From Epinephelus fuscoguttatus (lineage: Eukaryota; Chordata; Actinopteri; Perciformes; Serranidae), in NCBI RefSeq assembly GCF_011397635.1, contig NC_064766.1, positions 42,967,600-43,031,599 on the forward strand: 64,000 nucleotides of DNA, given 5' to 3'. A program made the position numbers and the translations under genes. The notes under the pieces are model-generated. The model saw only the letters and a list, made by a program, of their open reading frames with translations, searched no databases and had not been told where the DNA came from. How positions within the stretch are numbered: the first letter of the stretch is position 1; every line of letters begins with the position of its first letter. Of this stretch, positions 47,901 to 59,677 are shown one piece after another.

Positions 47901-50900
47901 GTTTGATGAACCCCACATTAAATCAGAAACTGAGTCTGATGAACTCCACATTAAATCAGAAACTGAGTCTGATGAACTCCACATTAAATCATAAATTGAG
48001 TTTGATGAACTCCACATTAAATCATGAATTGAGTCTGATGAACTCCACATTAAATCATAAATTGAGTTTGATGAACTCCACATTAAATCATGAACTGAGT
48101 CTGATGAACTCCACATTAAATCATAAATTGAGTTTGATGAACTCCACATTAAATCATAAACTGAGTCTGATGAACTCCACATTAAATCATAAATTGAGTT
48201 TGATGAACTCCACATTAAATCATAAACTGAGTCTGATGAACTCCACATTAAATCATAAACTGAGTTTGATGAACTCCACATTAAATCATAAATTGAGTTT
48301 GATGAACCCCACATTAAATCATAAACTGAGTCTGATGAACTCCACATTAAATCATAAACTGAGTCTGATGAACTCCACATTAAATCATAAATTGAGTTTG
48401 ATGAACTCCACATTAAATCATGAATTGAGTCTGATGAACTCCACATTAAATCATAAATTGAGTTTTATTAACTCCACATTAAATAATTAACTGAGTCTGA
48501 TGAAACACACCTTAAATCATAAATTGAGTTTGATGAACTCCACATTAAATCATAAATTGAGTTTGATGAACTCCACATTAAATCATGAACTGAGTCTGAT
48601 GAACTCCACATTAAATCATAAATTGAGTCTGATGAACTCCACATTAAATCATAAATTGAGTTTGATGAACTCCACATTAAATCATGAACTGAGTTTGATG
48701 AACTCCACATTAAATCATAAATTGAGTTTGATGAACTCCACATTAAATCATAAACTGAGTTTGATGAACTCCACATTAAATCATAAACTGAGTTTGATGA
48801 ACTCCACATTAAATCATAAATTGAGTTTGATGAACTCCACATTAAATCATAAACTGAGTCTGATGAACTCCACATTAAATCATAAATTGAGTTTGATGAA
48901 CTCCACATTAAATCATAAACTGAGTCTGATGAACTCCACATTAAATCATAAATTGAGTTTGATGAACTCCACATTAAATCATAAACTGAGTCTGATGAAC
49001 TCCACATTAAATCATGAACTGAGTCTGATGAACTCCACATTAAATCATAAACTGAGTCTGATGAACTCCACATTAAATCATAAACTGAGTCTGATGAACT
49101 CCACATTAAATCATAAATTGAGTCTGATGAACTCCACATTAAATCATAAACTGAGTCTGATGAACTCCACATTAAATCATAAACTGAGTCTGATGAACTC
49201 CACATTAAATCATAAACTGAGTCTGATGAACTCCACATTAAATCATAAATTGAGTTTGATGAACTCCACATTAAATCATAAACTGAGTCTGATGAACTCC
49301 ACATTAAATCATAAACTGAGTCTGATGAACTCCACATTAAATCATAAATTGAGTTTGATGAACTCCACATTAAATCATAAACTGAGTCTGATGAACTCCA
49401 CATTAAATCATAAACTGAGTTTGATGAACTCCACATTAAATCATAAATTGAGTTTGATGAACTCCACATTAAATCATAAATTGAGTTTGATGAACTCCAC
49501 ATTAAATCATAAACTGAGTTTGATGAACTCCACATTAAATCATGAACTGAGTCTGATGAACTCCACATTAAATCATAAACTGAGTCTGATGAACTCCACA
49601 TTAAATCATAAATTGAGTTTGATGAACTCCACATTAAATCATGAACTGAGTCTGATGAACTCCACATTAAATCAGAAACTGAATCTGATGAACTCCACAT
49701 TAAATCATAAATTGAGTCTGATGAACTCCACATTAAATCATAAACTGAGTTTGATGAACTCCACATTAAATCATGAACTGAGTTTGATGAACTCCACATT
49801 AAATCAGAAACTGAGTCTGATGAACTCCACCTTAAATCATGAGCTGAGTCTGATGAACTCCACATTAAATCATGAACTGAGTCTGATGAACTCCACATTA
49901 AATCATAAATTGAGTTTGATGAACTCCACATTAAATCATGAACTGAGTCTGATGAACTCCACATTAAATCATAAACTGAGTTTGATGAACTCCACATTAA
50001 ATCATAAACTGAGTCTGATGAACTCCACATTAAATCATAAACTGAGTTTGATGAACTCCACATTAAATCATAAACTGAGTCTGATGAACTCCACATTAAA
50101 TCATAAACTGAGTCTGATGAACTCCACATTAAATCATAAATTGAGTTTGATGAACTCCACATTAAATCATAAATTGAGTTTGATGAACTCCACATTAAAT
50201 CATGAACTGAGTCTGATGAACTCCACATTAAATCATGAACTGAGTTTGATGAACTCCACCTTAAATCATGAGCTGAGTCTGATGAACTCCACATTAAATC
50301 ATAAATTGAGTTTGATGAACTCCACATTAAATCATGAACTGAGTCTGATGAACTCCACATTAAATCATAAACTGAGTTTGATGAACTCCACATTAAATCA
50401 TAAACTGAGTCTGATGAACTCCACATTAAATCATAAATTGAGTTTGATGAACTCCACATTAAATCATAAACTGAGTCTGATGAACTCCACATTAAATCAT
50501 GAACTGAGTCTGATGAACTCCACATTAAATCATAAATTGAGTTTGATGAACTCCACATTAAATCATGAACTGAGTCTGATGAACTCCACATTAAATCATA
50601 AACTGAGTTTGATGAACTCCACATTAAATCATAAATTGAGTTTGATGAACTCCACATTAAATCATAAACTGAGTTTGATGAACTCCACATTAAATCATAA
50701 ACTGAGTTTGATGAACTCCACATTAAATCATGAACTGAGTCTGATGAACTCCACATTAAATCATAAATTGAGTTTGATGAACTCCACATTAAATCATAAA
50801 CTGAGTTTGATGAACTCCACTTAAAATCATAAACTGAGTTTGATGAACTCCACATTAAATCATAAACTGAGTCTGATGAACTCCACATTAAATCATAAAC

Positions 50901-51254
50901 TGAGTTTGATGAACTCCACATTAAATCATAAATTGAGTTTGATGAACTCCACATTAAATCATTAACTGAGTCTGATGAACTCCACATTAAATCATAAATT
51001 GAGTTTGATGAACTCCACATTAAATCATAAACTGAGTTTGATGAACTCCACATTAAATCATAAATTGAGTTTGATGAACTCCACATTAAATCATGAACTG
51101 AGTCTGATGAACTCCACATTAAATCATGAACTGAGTCTGATGAACTCCACATTAAATCATAAATTGAGTTTGATGAACTCCACATTAAATCATGAACTGA
51201 GTCTGATGAACTCCACATTAAATCATAAACTGAGTTTGACGAACTACATATTAA

Positions 51255-52339
51255 AGCAGCTGTGTGGAACTGTGTGGTAGTTCGAATCACCCCCCCCCCC
51301 CCCCCCCCATCCCCCCTCTTGAAAATCTGCATATTTATTTGAACCCAACAGGGACAAAAAACCTTTTCTCTATATGGTTATTTAGCTTAGCCTCAGTCGG
51401 GTCGGACACTGTGGAAGTCAGCAAACCAGAATACGGCACCTGGAGGTGGAAGTAAGTCTGCACGCCCGCAGCGGCCCACAGCCATTAAACCACAGAAGAA
51501 GAAGGAGCCGTATTTACGAGTAGGATTTATGAAACAGGCTAAATGACATGTAGTAGGGAGTAGTGAATGATTTCGGACACATTGCACACTCTTGTACAGT
51601 AGGTGATGGTATATACCTGGAGGTTGTTTGCGATCTGCCAATAAATTGAGAGAACAAGAAGTGCCGTGTTTACAGAGAGTGTTCTTCGAGTAAGTGGTAC
51701 GCAACTGGCATTGCTGAACACATAACAGTTTTACCAGATGTTTCTACAAGGACCTGGTTGTACTTTCAATGTCATGGCGGATAAAGAAGGAGTACCATCT
51801 AAAAGAAAAAGAACAGAAGAAGGCTAAACAGGACAGTGATAGCGCTCAAGCCCAAACACGTGTAAACCTCGGTCGGGCATTCACCAAGTGGAGAGAGCTG
51901 AGAGAATTGATAGGTTTTAAAACTGATCCTGAGTTGTCCCTTTTCCTAATCCACATGTATGTAATTTTTGTTTTTATTCAGAGAATATACCGCAACTTGT
52001 TAGACGTTGTTTCACTTCAATATATGACGACATGGAAGTTATAAGCAAGCTAAATGTAATGTTAGCTGCTTTTGTCTAGTAACGTTACAACAAATGCCAC
52101 AAAATTATCTGTGACTGTGACCATGAACACAAATATACAGCAGGCAGTTGTCCTCAGTTTATAAGAAATTAGAGCTACACCAGAACATTTATGATTTTTC
52201 CTTTCGTTTTCCAAAACAAATGCATGCTGTAATTGCTGGTTGCAGTCAGAATTTTAAGACACCGGGCTGTGGGTGTCATACCGCTTCGACCAAAGGGGGC
52301 GCTATAATCAACAAAAACGTAAAGTTCCGCACAGCTGCT
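51255..52339. mobile_element. 1085-bp DNA element inserted at TTAA
   Basis: It is flanked by TTAA (51251-51254 and 52340-52343). The ends are inverted repeats AGCAGCTGTGTGGAAC and AGCAGCTGTGCGGAAC (one mismatch in 16). The interior has a poly-C tract (about 51290-51309). A plus-strand segment at about 51855-51950 translates to RVNLGRAFTKWRELRELIGF, which may be a relic of an element-borne protein. No transposase is recognised. Confidence 0.8.
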
Positions 52340-52383
52340 TTAAATAATGACCTCAGTCTGATGAACTCCACATTAGATAATTA

Positions 52384-52892
52384 AAAAATAAATAAAATTA
52401 AATAATAAACTGACTGTACACTGTTTTTCTCTCCTCAGGACACGTTAGTTCTGAAATGTTTTTCCAGGTGAAATGACACGTTTCCTTCAGATGGTGTGAA
52501 ACAAGCTTTGAGATATGTTTCCTCTCATTTGTGGTCATGGACAGTGGTGTCAGCCAATCATACAGTTCTGTGTTTCTCAGGTTGTTAATAAAGATCCTTT
52601 GAATTGAGTAGAAGTCAGCCTGCTTAGTGTTTCCGTAACACAACAGGATGTTTAACACATCTCTGTCTCTGTTTAAATAAATGTTTTGCTGCATATCGTC
52701 GGGGCTGAATGGAGCTCGCTCTTCTATTTTGACATCACATCCTGTTTTTGGAACACTGTTCTTGGTTCGCTTTGATTCAGTGCGCCGGTTAACACATGAC
52801 GGTGAGCGCTGGGTTAAGGCTCATTTATTCTAATTAACATCATTGTCCTCACACTTCCATGTGTCCTTTATGTGGTCTGTGAGGTCATGAAA
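52384..52892. other. Spacer with one unexplained minus-strand frame
   Basis: No recognised gene. A 98-codon minus-strand frame at 52398-52694 has ordinary amino-acid composition but no known motif, and its start and splice context cannot be judged. Confidence 0.3.
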
Positions 52893-52894
52893 TA

Positions 52895-54517
52895 CAGTAC
52901 AGGCCAAAAGTTTGGACACACCTTCTCATTCAACGCGTTTTCTTTATTTTCATGACTATTTACATTGTAGATTCTCACTGAAGGCATCAAAACTATGAAT
53001 GAACACATGTGGAGTTATGTACTTAACAAAAAAAGGTGAAATAACTGAAAACATGTTTTATATTCTAGTTTCTTCAAAATAGCCACCCTTTGCTCTGATT
53101 ACTGCTTTGCACACTCTTGGCATTCTCTCCATGAGCTTCAAGAGGTAGTCACCTGAAATGGTTTCCACTTCACAGGTGTGCCTTATCAGGGTTAATTAGT
53201 GGAATTTCTTGCTTTATCAATGGGGTTGGGACCATCAGCTGTGTTGTGCAGAAGTCAGGTTAATACACAGCCGACAGCCCTATTGGACAACTGTTAAAAT
53301 TCATATTATGGCAAGAACCAATCAGCTAACTAAAGAAAAACGAGTGGCCATCATTACTTTAAGAAATGAAGGTCGGTCAGTCTGGAAAATTGCAAAAACT
53401 TTAAATGTGTCCCCAAGTGGAGTCGCAAAAACCATCAAGCGCTACAACGAAACTGGCACACATGAGGACCGACCCAGGAAAGGAAGACCAAGAGTCACCT
53501 CTGCTTCTGAGGATAAGTTCATCCGAGTCACCAGCCTCAGAAATCGCAAGTTAACAGCAGCTCAGATCAGAGACCAGATGAATGCCACACAGAGTTCTAG
53601 CAGCAGACCCATCTCTAGAACAACTGTTAAGAGGAGACTGCGCTAATCAGGCCTTCATGGTCAAATAGCTGCTAGGAAACCACTGCTAAGGAGAGGCAAC
53701 AAGCAGAAGAGATTTGTTTGGGCCAAGAAACACAAGGAATGGACATTAGACCAGTGGAAATCTGTGCTTTGGTCTGATGAGTCCAAATTTGAGATCTTTG
53801 GTTCCAACCGTGTCTTTGTGAGACGAGAAAAGGTGAACGGATGGATTCCACATGCCTGGTTCCCACTGTGAAGCATGGAGGAGGAGGTGTGATGGTGTGG
53901 GGGTGTTTTGCTGGTGACACTGTTGGGGATTTATTCAAAATTGAAGGCACACTGAACCAGCATGGCTACCACAGCATCCTGCAGCGACATGCCATCCCAT
54001 CCGGTTTGCTTAGTTGGACGATCATTTATTTTTCAACAGGACAATGACCCCAAACACACCTCCAGGCTGTGTAAGGGCTATTTGACCAAGAAGGAGAGTG
54101 ATGGAGTGCTGCGGCAGATGACCTGGCCTCCACAGTCACCGGACCTGAACCCAATGGAGATGGTTTGGGGTGAGCTGGACCGCAGAGTGAAGGCAAAGGG
54201 GCCAACAAGTGCTAAACACCTCTGGGAACTCCTTCAAGACTGTTGGAAAACCATTTCAGGTGACTACCTCTTGAAGCTCATGGAGAGAATGCCAAGAGTG
54301 TGCAAAGCAGTAATCAGAGCAAAGGGTGGCTATTTTGAAGAAACTAGAATATAAAACATGTTTTCAGTTATTTCACCTTTTTTTGTTAAGTACATAACTC
54401 CACATGTGTTCATTCATAGTTTTGATGCCTTCAGTGAGAATCTACAATGTAAATAGTCATGAAAATAAAGAAAACGCATTGAATGAGAAGGTGTGTCCAA
54501 ACTTTTGGCCTGTACTG
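52895..54517 (+). mobile_element. Tc1-like transposon, complete ends, dead transposase
   Basis: The element lies between TA dinucleotides (52893-52894 and 54518-54519). Its outer ends are CAGTACAGGCCAAAAG and the reverse complement. The inverted repeats are long, about 270 bp: 52895-53167 pairs with about 54247-54517, including the last codons of the transposase. Length (1623 bp) and TA target are typical of Tc1/mariner. Confidence 0.95.
53308..54354 (+). pseudogene. Tc1-family transposase pseudogene
   Basis: The frame starts MARTNQLTKEKRVAIITL and runs through a paired-like helix-turn-helix region (SVWKIAKTLNVSPSGVAKTI) and a basic GRPR stretch (RKGRPR). The DDE catalytic domain follows: the first Asp in LWSDESKFEIFG, the second in QQDNDPKHTS, and the final Glu in SPDLNPMEMVW, the DD34E pattern of Tc1. 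A stop codon at 53644-53646 interrupts the frame. A shift near 53860 moves it out of frame, and it returns near 54020. The family protein is about 340-350 residues, which this length would give without the breaks. The copy cannot make active transposase. Confidence 0.93.
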
Positions 54518-55143
54518 TACATCCTGACATGTGGGCGGGGAATTCTTTTCACTGTATTACTGATTCTTTCTGTTCTGCCATTATCTAAATTTATTTGTTA
54601 TTTCTTGCGGTAGCATCCCGCTTGAACCGCACCGCCTCCACCTTCTCTGATGGTTCAAGATGCATGGAGAAACAACAACAAAATGAACACAGAGTACGAA
54701 CTGAGGGCTCTGTGTGTTTAACGATGAGCGTAAAGGATGCAGATGCAGATGCAGGAGCAGGCACAGACACAGATGTAGACGCAGATGCTGATGGAGGCGC
54801 AGACGTGCTGCCCTTTAACATAGCAGTCTGAATTCAAATCTGTAATCACTTTAATAACTTTATTGACACCCTGAGAAACAGATGTTTACTGTGCCAGAGT
54901 GAATATGAAATAAAAACTGCGTACAGGAAGTCAACATCTACTAGAATTTGTTTTATACTCATGTCGCTGCTGATTGGCTGACACCTCTGACACACCCACC
55001 AAACCACAAGAAACGAACCTAAGAGATCCGTGAACACCTGAAAACAGAATCTGATCCACCGTCAGCATCCATTTTATTTCTACTGAACCTGTTTATCCCA
55101 ACAATCAGCTGACTGAGTGTCGTCACTGTCAGCCCCGCCCCCT

Positions 55144-55183
<40 letters not shown>

Positions 55184-55242
55184 CCCTCCCCCTCCTGTCA
55201 GCCCTGTCTCCTGGTTAATCCGCCTCTCGGTTTGCAGTCATC
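54518..55242. other. amph 5' flank: short GCAGAT-type repeat and (CA)n
   Basis: A degenerate 6-bp repeat (GCAGAT, GACACA, GATGCA) lies at about 54737-54803 and creates a false Asp/Ala frame. A (CA)n tract lies at about 55145-55180. C-rich sequence just before the ATG (CGCCCCTCCCCCTCCTG) may belong to the amph promoter or 5' untranslated region. Confidence 0.45.
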
Positions 55243-55311
55243 ATGGCGGAAATCAAAACGGGAATCTTCGCGAAAAACGTGCAGAAACGGTTGAACCGCG
55301 CGCAGGAGAAG
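55243..55311 (+). CDS. amph: amph coding exon 1: amphiphysin N-terminal helix
   Basis: The ATG at 55243 starts MAEIKTGIFAKNVQKRLNRA and ends QEK|GTAAGA, 23 codons in phase 0. It differs from the human amphiphysin start only slightly (MADIKTGIFAKNVQKRLNRA). This is the amphipathic H0 helix that inserts into membrane before the BAR domain. Amphiphysin binds curved membranes, dynamin and clathrin adaptors during endocytosis, mainly in neurons. The start KTGIFAKNVQKR separates it from BIN1. Seven exons are visible, giving 196 codons plus two bases, equal to most of the first two-thirds of the N-BAR domain. The remainder lies beyond the right edge. Confidence 0.97.
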
Positions 55312-55528
55312 GTAAGAGCTACTGCTGCGGAGGATGATGAGGATGGTGGTGGCGGAGGGAAGGAGCTGACGGTGGGGGACAGATGGAGGAGGACAGAGAT
55401 GTATGGATGTGTAGTCCGCTGCAGGCCTGAGCAGCTTTCCTTCCATCAGTCTCCTCCGATGTTTGTTTATTTATTTATTTTGTTTGTGTGTGTTTGTGAT
55501 GATCAGACATAGATCTGCACAGACAGGG

Positions 55529-55764
55529 TGACGTCATGTTTAAAATCAGCTCATAAAACCAGTCAGGTCATTAGCAAACGGCAGAGTGTGTTTTTCGGTT
55601 CAAACAGACCCACGGTGGATTTTAACGCCTCGCGATGACGTCACATACGAGGTGAAATATGTCACGCAGGTAATTCATGTTTTAAATGAATAAGGTGAGG
55701 AGGTGTTTTCCTGCTCCAAGGTCGGCAGAAGGGGGAATGCCCTGGCCGCGGCGTGATGACGTCA
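55529..55764 (+). promoter_or_regulatory. Cluster of three perfect CRE palindromes after amph exon 1
   Basis: TGACGTCA, the full cAMP response element, occurs at 55529-55536, 55636-55643 and 55757-55764, within 236 bp at the start of intron 1. CREB/ATF proteins bind this palindrome. The spacings are 107 and 121 bp. Function is inferred from the motif only. Confidence 0.5.
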
Positions 55765-55851
55765 TTTCTGACGCCAGATCAGCTACCTGCATGTTATTTA
55801 TAGGAGAGGCTGAGAGAGTTAGCTGATCAACTGTCACTAAAACAACATGTG

Positions 55852-55852
<1 letters not shown>

Positions 55853-55909
<57 letters not shown>
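55853..55909. repeat. (CA)n microsatellite in amph intron 1
   Basis: Perfect CA dinucleotide run of more than 50 bases. Confidence 0.95.
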
Positions 55910-55913
<4 letters not shown>

Positions 55914-56764
55914 GTTCATCTACAGTGTGTGTTTTTTTATTTTTGGTTTGAATTCGAGATGAAATGAAAACGTTACATCACCACTCATTTACATTTAATT
56001 AACAGATAAATAAATAAATAAAATCAGTTTCTTGGTGTTCAACTCAGAGAAACAGTTTTCTGTTGAAAAGACGTTTAAAAAAACAATGATGGTGAAAAGA
56101 CGCAGGTTAAGAAGTTTGAAGACGATGAATGTTCATATTTAGAAAATTTTTCACAAAGATTTGATACTGCGAGATTTTTCAGTGTGTGAATACAAGTTTA
56201 TCATTTTGAAATCACAGGTTAACCCCTTACCCCTGACCTCTCTAACCCTAACCCACGGGTCAGGACGTCCTTACATTTGATCCAGTTGAAGCTGAAACTG
56301 TTCAGTCCCCATGGTTCTGGTTCTCGTATGATAATGAGAACTGTCCATGGTGCTGAAGACGCACTATGGACAGTTCACTTTCTGGTTCACTCTCTGTGTG
56401 TGAAGCTAAGCCCCGCCCTCCTGCACACAGACAGTGAATGAGAGCAGCTCCTTATATGGACAGACAGCTGACCAATGAGATCACAGCAAGCTGACATTTG
56501 AGAATAAGCCCACCCAGCAAGAAGAAAAAATGTGTGCTGCGTTCAGGGACACGTTGATCTGAAATACAACCCAGACACTGCACATTATATAGCTGCTTCA
56601 CAGCTCGCTGTTTAAAGGAAGGTCTGTCTGTCTGTCTGCTTGTTTCCTGTCTCTTAAACACACACTGATGTTCTTCATGCTGAAAACAAACTTCACCAAA
56701 ACTGTATTTACTTCCTGTTTGTTGGGTCATTATGTTCAGTTAACAACATGACATCACTGATGTT
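55910..56764. other. amph intron 1 sequence
   Basis: No element or gene recognised. CTAACCCTAACCC at about 56242-56254 is a two-unit telomere-like match. A (CTGT)n run lies near 56625-56640. Confidence 0.5.
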
Positions 56765-58584
56765 TAGGGATGCGCCGAAATGAAAGTTTGTGGCTGAAGC
56801 CGAAACCGAATATTATTAAACACTTGGCCGAATACTGAGTACCGAATACTGAACATCATTGTTTAGTTTTTCATTAGTTTTTGCAGATGAAAAGATAAGA
56901 TAAGATAAGATACACCTTTATTGATCCCATAATTGAGAAATTCCAGATTAGTGTTGTCACGGTATCAAAAGTGGGACCCACTGTGCGATACCAATGAAAA
57001 TATCATGGTTCTGAGTAGTATCAGGATACCACAGCGAAAATGAGGCAGATGTGCCTTTTGTCATTTATTTAAGCAATATCACACGAGAGGGAGTGATGTT
57101 GTACTGTGATATCGTCACGGCTGTGATTCGGTCGTAGGCACTCGGCCTGCGGCCTCGTGCCAAAGACAATTACAGCCGTGCTTTTATACAACAGTTCAAC
57201 AATTAAATAAGCAAGGCTGATTAAGAAATGTTAAAAAATGAGGACAAAATAGATAATTTAAGCATTTTATTTGTCTTCCGCCAACAAAAATAGTTCCCTC
57301 AGGACTCCGCTGTCACCGTTGCTATGTAACGCAGACATGGTGCGCCAGGCACTTACTCTTTATACACATTTATCTGCACGTTTCCATATATTGTGCAGCC
57401 GGTGAAATAAGTCTGTGGTGACTGCATGGTGGACTGTGGCTTCACAGGCACAGCCGACTCTGCCTTCTGATCTGACAGTATGTTGGTTTTCTCCAAGTCA
57501 TTGAGCTCCGCTGATGAAACACTGACAAACCTGGATGTGTGCTCAGATGGATTCAGCTTCTCCTCTCCCTCATCTTCCTCTGATGACCATTCATAGTTCA
57601 ATTCAAAACTTATTTTAGGAAATAAATCCATATTTTTGGCTGTTTGACAGTGGATGAATGAATTAGCCTACAACGCAACTGCTGACCTAACTGACACTAA
57701 CCGTCAGTTTTGATTTGATTGTTGATTGCAATCAGCTGTGAGGCGGAGTGATACATACACAGTGAAATATCCGTGACGCTGTACTCCAATATCATCACGG
57801 TTTTACTGTCTCTCGACCAATCAGATTGCAGGGCCGGAACTAACTGTTGTATAAAAAAAGATAAATCACTTTTCTATAATACATCAATGATATTTCAATG
57901 GAATAAATTACTTATTGATTTATTCATACTTCAAAAACAGCATCAATAAGTGATTAACATAGGAGGGTTCAAAATAAAATAAATAAATAAAATAAGAATC
58001 AACCAGCCATCCTCCTCCCCTGACAAGTAAAGTACAGTTCCTAAAGTGCGGTGAGGTTTGTGGACCGTGAACGGCTCGTTTCTCCGCTGATACATCACAT
58101 GCCTGTGTTCGGCTGGCTCGGCTGTTCAGGTACTTCTGGCCAGTCATGATGCCAAGAAGAGGATATTATTGGAGCCGACTTATCCGTCGCCGGTAAGCCG
58201 ATGGCCGCCGTATTTGACAGGAATACATTACCGTTACTGTCTGTGTCTCTGACCCCCGTTCAACCCACAATCGGTGGGATTCGCCTTTCGTTTCTGCTGC
58301 TGGTTGAAATCTGTAGGCTGCTCGCACAGCGTGCTGAATGATTTTTGCCTATTTTGCTCGCTCAAAACTAGTTTTAGTCACAAATGCGAGTGCCGTGACG
58401 GACAGATCGCCACACTGCCGACATTTTATTCCGCCCGTCACGGCACGCCGTTTGATTGCGTTATCAAAATACACCGCTATTATTCGGCCTTGCTTTTAAC
58501 TTATTCCACCGAATACCGAATGTGTGTTTTTTTTGCAATATTCGGCCGAATATATTCGGTTACCGAATATTCGGTGCATCCCTA
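56765..58584. mobile_element. hAT-like element with nested insertion
   Basis: It is flanked by the perfect 8-bp duplication CTGATGTT (56757-56764 and 58585-58592), the hallmark size for hAT. The ends are inverted repeats TAGGGATGCGCCGAA and TAGGGATGCACCGAA. CGAATAT/ATTCGG words fill both subterminal regions. No hAT transposase is seen. A GATAA run at about 56889-56910 with CCTTTATTGATCCC is another dispersed piece. Confidence 0.85.
57080..57860. mobile_element. ISL2EU-like element nested in the hAT-like element
   Basis: A 15-bp inverted pair TTTTATACAACAGTT (57182-57196) and AACTGTTGTATAAAA (57842-57856), with conserved words such as GGCACTCGGCCTGCGGCC and CGACCAATCAGATTGCAGGG, resembles a widespread teleost DNA element type. 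Outer boundaries are approximate. A minus-strand frame at 57353-57631 (92 residues, acidic N-terminus, ending CTIYGNVQINVYKE) may be a fragment of its protein. Confidence 0.45.
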
Positions 58585-58733
58585 CTGATGTTTTCTGTTG
58601 GTTTTTATTTTTACACCTCAACAAAAACATGTTTATTATTTTGTGCTCAGTCACATTTTTCTTCTGACGACACATTTTCTGTTGAATGAAAGTGATGGCA
58701 GACATGAATCTGTTTCATCCTGTGTTTGGTCAG

Positions 58734-58814
58734 GTGCTGCAGAAACTGGGAAAAGCTGACGAGACCAAAGATGAGCAGTTTGAGCAAGTGGTCATCAATT
58801 TCAGGAGACAGGAG
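58734..58814 (+). CDS. amph: amph coding exon 2
   Basis: After the acceptor TTTGGTCAG the exon encodes 27 codons, [20 protein letters not shown] then INFRRQE, and ends GAG|GTAAGC. It forms the start of BAR helix 1; the motif [12 protein letters not shown] is nearly invariant in amphiphysin and BIN1. Intron 1 is 3.4 kb and holds an hAT-like element. Confidence 0.97.
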
Positions 58815-59677
58815 GTAAGCGATGTTTACAGACCAGCATCACCAAATCATTAGGTTGTTTTGATGTAAACAAGATTCATGGACCTGAGCACAGAATAACT
58901 TTGTGTAAGTTCATGACTCAAACTGACGCACACAGACACGCTGGACTGTCTGCTGGGAACATGAATGCACTTTGTCACCATAATGAATCTCACACCGTTA
59001 AAGACAAGATGACCTCATGTACACGTGAGAGCGCCCGCTGTCGCAGGTTGGTCCTTATGTATAAACGTACCTGCTGACTGTGACGAACGATGGCTGGAGA
59101 AAAGACAAAAAGAGGAACAATCAGGGCAGAACTTGATTTTGAAAATAAAGTGGAGGTTCAGTTTGTAAGTAGGAAGATGGATGTAGGAGGGGCCAAAAAC
59201 ATTAATGGTCAGAACCAGTTAAAAGTGTGATTGTCCTTTAAGTCAAACCTTTCTCAATGACCTGAAGAGTTTCTACTGTAGATCGAACTCTACATGATGT
59301 TGGACAGGAAGTGATGAAAGACTTTATTTCTTATCAGTGAGGAAGCTTAATAAGAACAATGAAGCCTGTCTTCTTAAAGACTTGGGGTCCTGGGGTCAGG
59401 GCCAGGGTCAGGGTCAGGGCTGACCCCTGAAAGGAGTTATTGTGTGGTTGTTTCAGTCTCTGATGGACAGACATGCCGAACATTAACCTCCATATTGTGT
59501 TAAACTACAGAAGAAGTTCTGGACAGACATTGAATAACATTGTGACCACGAAACCAGATTCCAGACCTAACCCCGCATGCGGCAGATGACCAACCTGATT
59601 GTCAGAAAACAGAAAGGCATCACGATCCGCCAAAATAAAAGCACTGATGTAGAATATTTCCGTGTGTGTTGTGTCAG
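58815..59677. other. amph intron 2
   Basis: No repeat element recognised apart from a short GGGTCAGG run at about 59394-59420. No gene. Confidence 0.5.

Larger units (their letters stand above)
38280..52383. repeat. 33-bp minisatellite, about 375 copies, with two TTAA insertions
   Basis: Units of 33 bp with the core GATGAACTCCACATTAAATC followed by ATAAACTGAGTCT. Common variants are CTGAG/TTGAG, GTCTG/GTTTG, CATAAA/CATGAA/CAGAAA and AACTCC/AACCCC. It is interrupted at 38346-38924 and 51255-52339 by two DNA elements, and a last diverged unit follows the second. Small register breaks occur near 39478, 43003, 45905-45940 and 48470. The eleven-codon unit is open on both strands, giving frames of up to nearly 1000 codons that are not considered genes. 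Confidence 0.97.

Noticed and set aside
38875..51332. Long open frames on both strands of the 33-bp array
   Set aside because: The eleven-codon unit is open on both strands. Both strands cannot plausibly be coding, and inserted elements and small indels break them.
54595..54831. Asp/Ala-rich frame upstream of amph
   Set aside because: It comes from a degenerate GCAGAT-type hexamer repeat; there is no domain or splice evidence.
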